Source: Kalmanozyma brasiliensis GHG001 | Lineage: Eukaryota; Basidiomycota; Ustilaginomycetes; Ustilaginales | Reading direction: 5' to 3' | Length of the DNA stretch: 64,000 bases | NCBI RefSeq assembly: GCF_000497045.1 | Contig: NW_015961948.1 | Location: forward strand, 1,654,535 to 1,718,534 | In this document: piece after piece, positions 61,129 through 64,000 of the stretch | Layout of the letters: every line of letters begins with the position of its first letter | Position numbering within the stretch: position 1 is the first letter of the stretch | Position numbers and translations under genes: made by a program | Notes under the pieces: generated by a model | What the model was told of the DNA's origin: nothing | What the model saw: the letters and a program-made list of their open reading frames with translations, nothing else | Databases searched by the model: none

Positions 61129-63099
61129 TCACGAGGCAAGCTGATCTGAGAACAGCTTCTCCCACCACGCAATCTCCTCCTGAACGATGTTGCGCCCGTT
61201 GTCATCGACGACGCCATCAACGAACGATTTGGCTCCCTGTGCGAATAGCCAATCTGCGAGCTGCGCCGACGTGGTGCCGGCCGTCGCTCCGATTTGAATT
61301 GGTCTTTGTCGTAGCTGCTTGATGTGCTGAACCAGGCTGTGCAGTTCGGTCGCCATCTCAGCGCTCGCTTTGGCGTCCGCAGTCGCGGCACAGACATTTG
61401 CCCGGACCAGCAATGCGCGGAGCAGATGGAATACAGCCTCTGCCTCGAGCGACAGGCTCTCCCAGCCACCGGGTGGAGGGAGCGCCGCTGATCTCGATGC
61501 GCTCGCCGGAGCAGGTCGAAGAATCCACCCAAGTCCAATCTCTGTCACGGCCTTGCGAGCGTACAGCCTCGCATTGTCGACGAGCTTGCCTCGAGTACCT
61601 TTCGCCCCCGCAATACCTGCAGCCTCGAAACCTGGGTGCGAGCGGAAGATCGACAGGCTGGAGAGTGCTAGCAGAATCCGACATCGGGCGCGAGATGTGG
61701 GCGTCGAGGTGTTGGCCTGGCCGAGTACGGCTACGGAGCCACCGCCTGCAGCAGAGGTGTCGAGAGCGGCGAGGGCTTGTGAGAAGAGTTTACTGCTCGA
61801 AGTGGCGAGCGCCCAGATAGCGGCGACGCCTGCCTCGGCTGGTTCGAGGCGGAGCGAGAGGCGACACAGATTCTGGCAAGCCTCGCCAACGTCGCAGAGC
61901 GTAGCCACTTCTGCGTCCTTTCGACCGCTGCTCGGCTTGGTGGCGGAGGGCGACGCGATCAGCCGGGAGGACCAATCGTTGGCCAGCTGCATTGTAGATT
62001 CCACTTCGCTGCTTATCTGCGAAGGTGTCGAGCCCAGTTCGAATGCCTTGCTGAGGCTGGCCACGCGTGCTAAGAAAGCAGACCGCTCGACTTCTTGCCA
62101 TCTCGCTGCGACCTCCGACGATGCTTGCGCAGCGTCGTTGCTCGTTGATGGAAGAGAGGCTGTTGAGCCGGCATCAGTGACCACCGCCTGCGCTCTTGCG
62201 ACTACCTGGTCCACGGCGGTGTTGAAAGTCAATACATCGCCCGCCGCAGAAGCGGCTTCGATCATCGACGTCAAACACGCCAGCAATGACAGGAGCGTCT
62301 CCATCAGCGATGCAGGTGTGACCAGCGATGAAGTGTAGCCGTATACATCGTCTCCGCCGTTGACGCTCTGCATGTCGTCTTCGTCCGCGTCCGTGCCCGC
62401 TGCCTCTGTTGACGACTCGACCGGCGGCTCGGCGGCGTTCTCTGTGGTCTTTTGATCTTGAAGAATGACGTGCTGCCCGTCTGCTACCTGTTGGAAGATC
62501 GTCATCGCCTGCTGCCACAGCAATGTCGATGATATTGAGCCCTGCGGTCCCTGTGCGATCGAACGTGAGGATTCCAGTCCCTGTGGCCAGCCCAGCTCCT
62601 GAACCGCCTCGGCGAGAGTCTGCGTCGATGTTGCGAGCTGCGTCATCGTGTCTAGCTTGAACGGATTCGGCAACGAGCCGTCGACGGGAAGTGGTGGCGC
62701 TAGCCCCGTGGCTTCTTGCGACGACGTGATGGCTTCGACCAACGACTTCAGGTTCTCTGGCGGCAAAGCGAACTGCGTAGCAAGCAAAAAGTGTATCCTC
62801 GAGGCGTTGTAGAGCGCATCGGCTCTCCTCTCGACGAAATTGCCAGCGAGCGAGACTGCCCGAGCATATAGCGTACCCGCCTGAATGTAGAAGCGCTGTG
62901 CTTTCGGACCGAACTGGAAGCGCTCGCCCTTCTCCTCGAGCTCGACACCATCTTGCATGGCTTCGTCGTAGTCATTGTAGCTGTTCGGGTCGACCGGTCC
63001 GAATGGGTTAGCATTGCGACCCCGGCTTGACGAGGCGGTCCCGCCGTTTGACGACGACGACGGCAGACTCGTCACCTTTGGCATGCGTTTTGGCGCCAT
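61129..63099 (-). CDS. unrecognised helical (TPR-like) protein, last intact gene before the telomere
   Basis: 656 residues from the ATG at 63099 (MAPKRMPK). The frame stays open another 115 codons upstream, but only through non-ATG codons and the subtelomeric repeat, so the ATG start is preferred. After a basic Ser-rich N-terminus (1-35) and NPFGPVDPNSYNDYDEAM, an Ala-rich all-helical region resembling TPR arrays covers about 45-650. Examples are FQFGPKAQRFYIQAGTLYARAVSLAG and ALYNASRIHFLLATQFALP. An acidic linker lies near 225-245. I do not recognise the family. It ends close to RPT6 in convergent orientation. Confidence 0.78.
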   Translation of the reverse strand: MAPKRMPKVTSLPSSSSNGGTASSSRGRNANPFGPVDPNSYNDYDEAMQDGVELEEKGERFQFGPKAQRFYIQAGTLYARAVSLAGNFVERRADALYNASRIHFLLATQFALPPENLKSLVEAITSSQEATGLAPPLPVDGSLPNPFKLDTMTQLATSTQTLAEAVQELGWPQGLESSRSIAQGPQGSISSTLLWQQAMTIFQQVADGQHVILQDQKTTENAAEPPVESSTEAAGTDADEDDMQSVNGGDDVYGYTSSLVTPASLMETLLSLLACLTSMIEAASAAGDVLTFNTAVDQVVARAQAVVTDAGSTASLPSTSNDAAQASSEVAARWQEVERSAFLARVASLSKAFELGSTPSQISSEVESTMQLANDWSSRLIASPSATKPSSGRKDAEVATLCDVGEACQNLCRLSLRLEPAEAGVAAIWALATSSSKLFSQALAALDTSAAGGGSVAVLGQANTSTPTSRARCRILLALSSLSIFRSHPGFEAAGIAGAKGTRGKLVDNARLYARKAVTEIGLGWILRPAPASASRSAALPPPGGWESLSLEAEAVFHLLRALLVRANVCAATADAKASAEMATELHSLVQHIKQLRQRPIQIGATAGTTSAQLADWLFAQGAKSFVDGVVDDNGRNIVQEEIAWWEKLFSDQLAS

Positions 63100-63241
63100 C
63101 TTGACTGCTGATCGGCGACAATAGCTTCGAGCGCGAGGCAAAGTTGAGAAGGAAAGGAAGAAAGCGCTTGCCGAGCTCAAAACCGGATGTGGAGCTTGTT
63201 TGGAGACAAAATTGTGCATCTCCAAAATGTTGTTAACATTG

Positions 63242-63289
63242 TTGAGCCTTGAGTCCTGCACATGAATATTGAGCTTTGAGTCTTGCAGA
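63242..63289. repeat. imperfect 27-bp-period tandem duplication
   Basis: Two copies begin at 63242 and 63269; over 21 aligned bases (core TTGAGCYTTGAGTCYTGCA) 18 match. The second copy ends just before the ATG of the subtelomeric frame at 63293. It may be a remnant of subtelomeric repeat DNA. Confidence 0.6.
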
Positions 63290-63292
63290 CTC

Positions 63293-63920
63293 ATGACAGA
63301 GAAAAGAGGAGCACCCAACAACAGCAGTCTGGCAGCTGTAACGCCAAAGAAGAAGACCAGGCAAGGTTCAGCTGCCAACGCCAAATCTCCGAGCAAGCAG
63401 AAGGTCCTCAAAGATGTGATTGGGGAGGCAGTTGGCGTGATCAAGAACCCAGATCAACAAAAGGGAGCAGGACTGGATCTACACCCAAAAAGTCTACCAA
63501 CTTCTCAATTTGTTGCATCATCTTGGCGCCATTGACTTCCCTGAACCGCCAACCAAGGGGAAGAACAGCTACCCAATGATCTGCGGCATCACCTACGCCA
63601 ACAACAAAGAAGAGGAAGACAACTCCAACAGGATCATAGCTGTGGAGGAGATTTGTCTGGTTAACAAAGAGGACTCAGACAAAGGCGTTTGCTGGGATTC
63701 CAACAAGGACTGCTTTGTGACTGGCTACAAATTGTTATGGGTTTGCTCAAGAGGCATGGGTCATTGCCAAATTCACAACTTTGGCAATGCAAGCCTGGCT
63801 TGGGCCAAACTTGAGCTAGCTTCTCAAGGGACGGATAGCCGCTATCAAGGATCACTCCAGGAAGCTTTGCAAGTGATCAGCAGGGGCAATACAGGACACG
63901 GCCAGGGTTACAAGGGTTAG
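63293..63920 (+). pseudogene. subtelomeric reading frame, frameshifted and cut off by the telomere
   Basis: An ATG at 63293 begins MTEKRGAPNNSSLAAV and continues through a Lys/Ser-rich stretch to about 63465. There the coding signal moves to the next frame: from 63441 another frame is open, and it reads naturally from about 63465 (DWIYTQKVYQLLNLL, then HHLGAIDFPEPP). One extra base in the AAAAGGG tract at 63459-63465 would explain the shift. The second part runs to 63917 and includes CWDSNKDCFVTGYKL and WVCSRGMGHCQIHNF. Its stop TAG (63918-63920) belongs to the first telomere repeat, so the original 3' end is missing. I do not recognise the family. A/T-richer codon use than its neighbours suggests a different history, as for telomere-linked gene families. 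Confidence 0.6.
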
Positions 63921-64000
63921 GGTTAGGGTTAGGGTTAGGGTTAGGGTTAGGGTTAGGGTTAGGGTTAGGGTTAGGGTTAGGGTTAGGGTTAGGGTTAGGG
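63914..64000 (+). repeat. telomere repeat (TTAGGG)14
   Basis: From 63917 to 64000 there are 14 uninterrupted TTAGGG units, reading 5' to 3' toward the window end as the G-rich strand should at a right chromosome end. They are preceded by GGG and by one degenerate unit (AGGGTTACA at about 63905). This is the vertebrate-type repeat found in many fungi, including Ustilago. Confidence 0.98.

Overview
This window is the right-hand end of a fungal chromosome, probably from a smut fungus (Ustilaginales; Ustilago, Sporisorium or Pseudozyma type). The last 84 bases are 14 perfect TTAGGG repeats. Genes are dense, GC-rich and mostly intronless. The few introns I could place are 86-100 nt with GT-AG ends. 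The gene set includes SDH2 with a basidiomycete-style presequence, an F-BAR/C1/double-SH3 Bzz1, a GT69 capsule-type mannosyltransferase and Zn2Cys6 regulators. The genus is an inference.

Layout. 1-259: possible edge of a minus-strand gene. 2.1-12.1 kb: GH2 glycosidase, BFR1, a TMEM14 protein, a signal-anchored surface protein, a DHA2-type MFS exporter and a LYR-motif protein. 12.9-18.9 kb: a free-standing five-helix membrane protein resembling an ABC-transporter TMD0, BZZ1, a SNIP1/Pml1-like FHA protein and SDH2. 19.3-30.1 kb: purple acid phosphatase, GT69 mannosyltransferase, cyclopropane-fatty-acid synthase and an AT-hook protein. 30.1-36.0 kb: a 5.9 kb stretch with no recognisable gene. 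36-46.5 kb: CSN4, a Zn2Cys6 factor, an MFSD1-like transporter and a three-exon ferric reductase. 48.6-63.1 kb: secreted GH51 arabinofuranosidase, NatC subunit MAK10, a mitochondrial DEAD-box helicase, ISA1, RPT6 and an unrecognised helical protein. 63.2-64.0 kb: a broken subtelomeric reading frame that runs straight into the telomere.

There are no operons. Neighbours are mostly arranged as convergent pairs with only 93-245 bp between stop codons, and as divergent pairs sharing 0.4-1.5 kb promoter regions. Functionally the genes are a housekeeping mix: proteasome and signalosome, mitochondrial Fe-S and respiration, endocytosis, and N-terminal acetylation. To these are added nutrient-acquisition functions (phosphatase, ferric reductase, arabinofuranosidase, GH2, transporters).

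The most unusual part is the chromosome end. An essential proteasome ATPase gene (RPT6) lies about 3 kb from the telomere, and the last reading frame takes its stop codon from the first telomere repeat. That is what chromosome truncation followed by telomere addition would leave. I found no tRNA, rRNA, CRISPR or intact mobile element.
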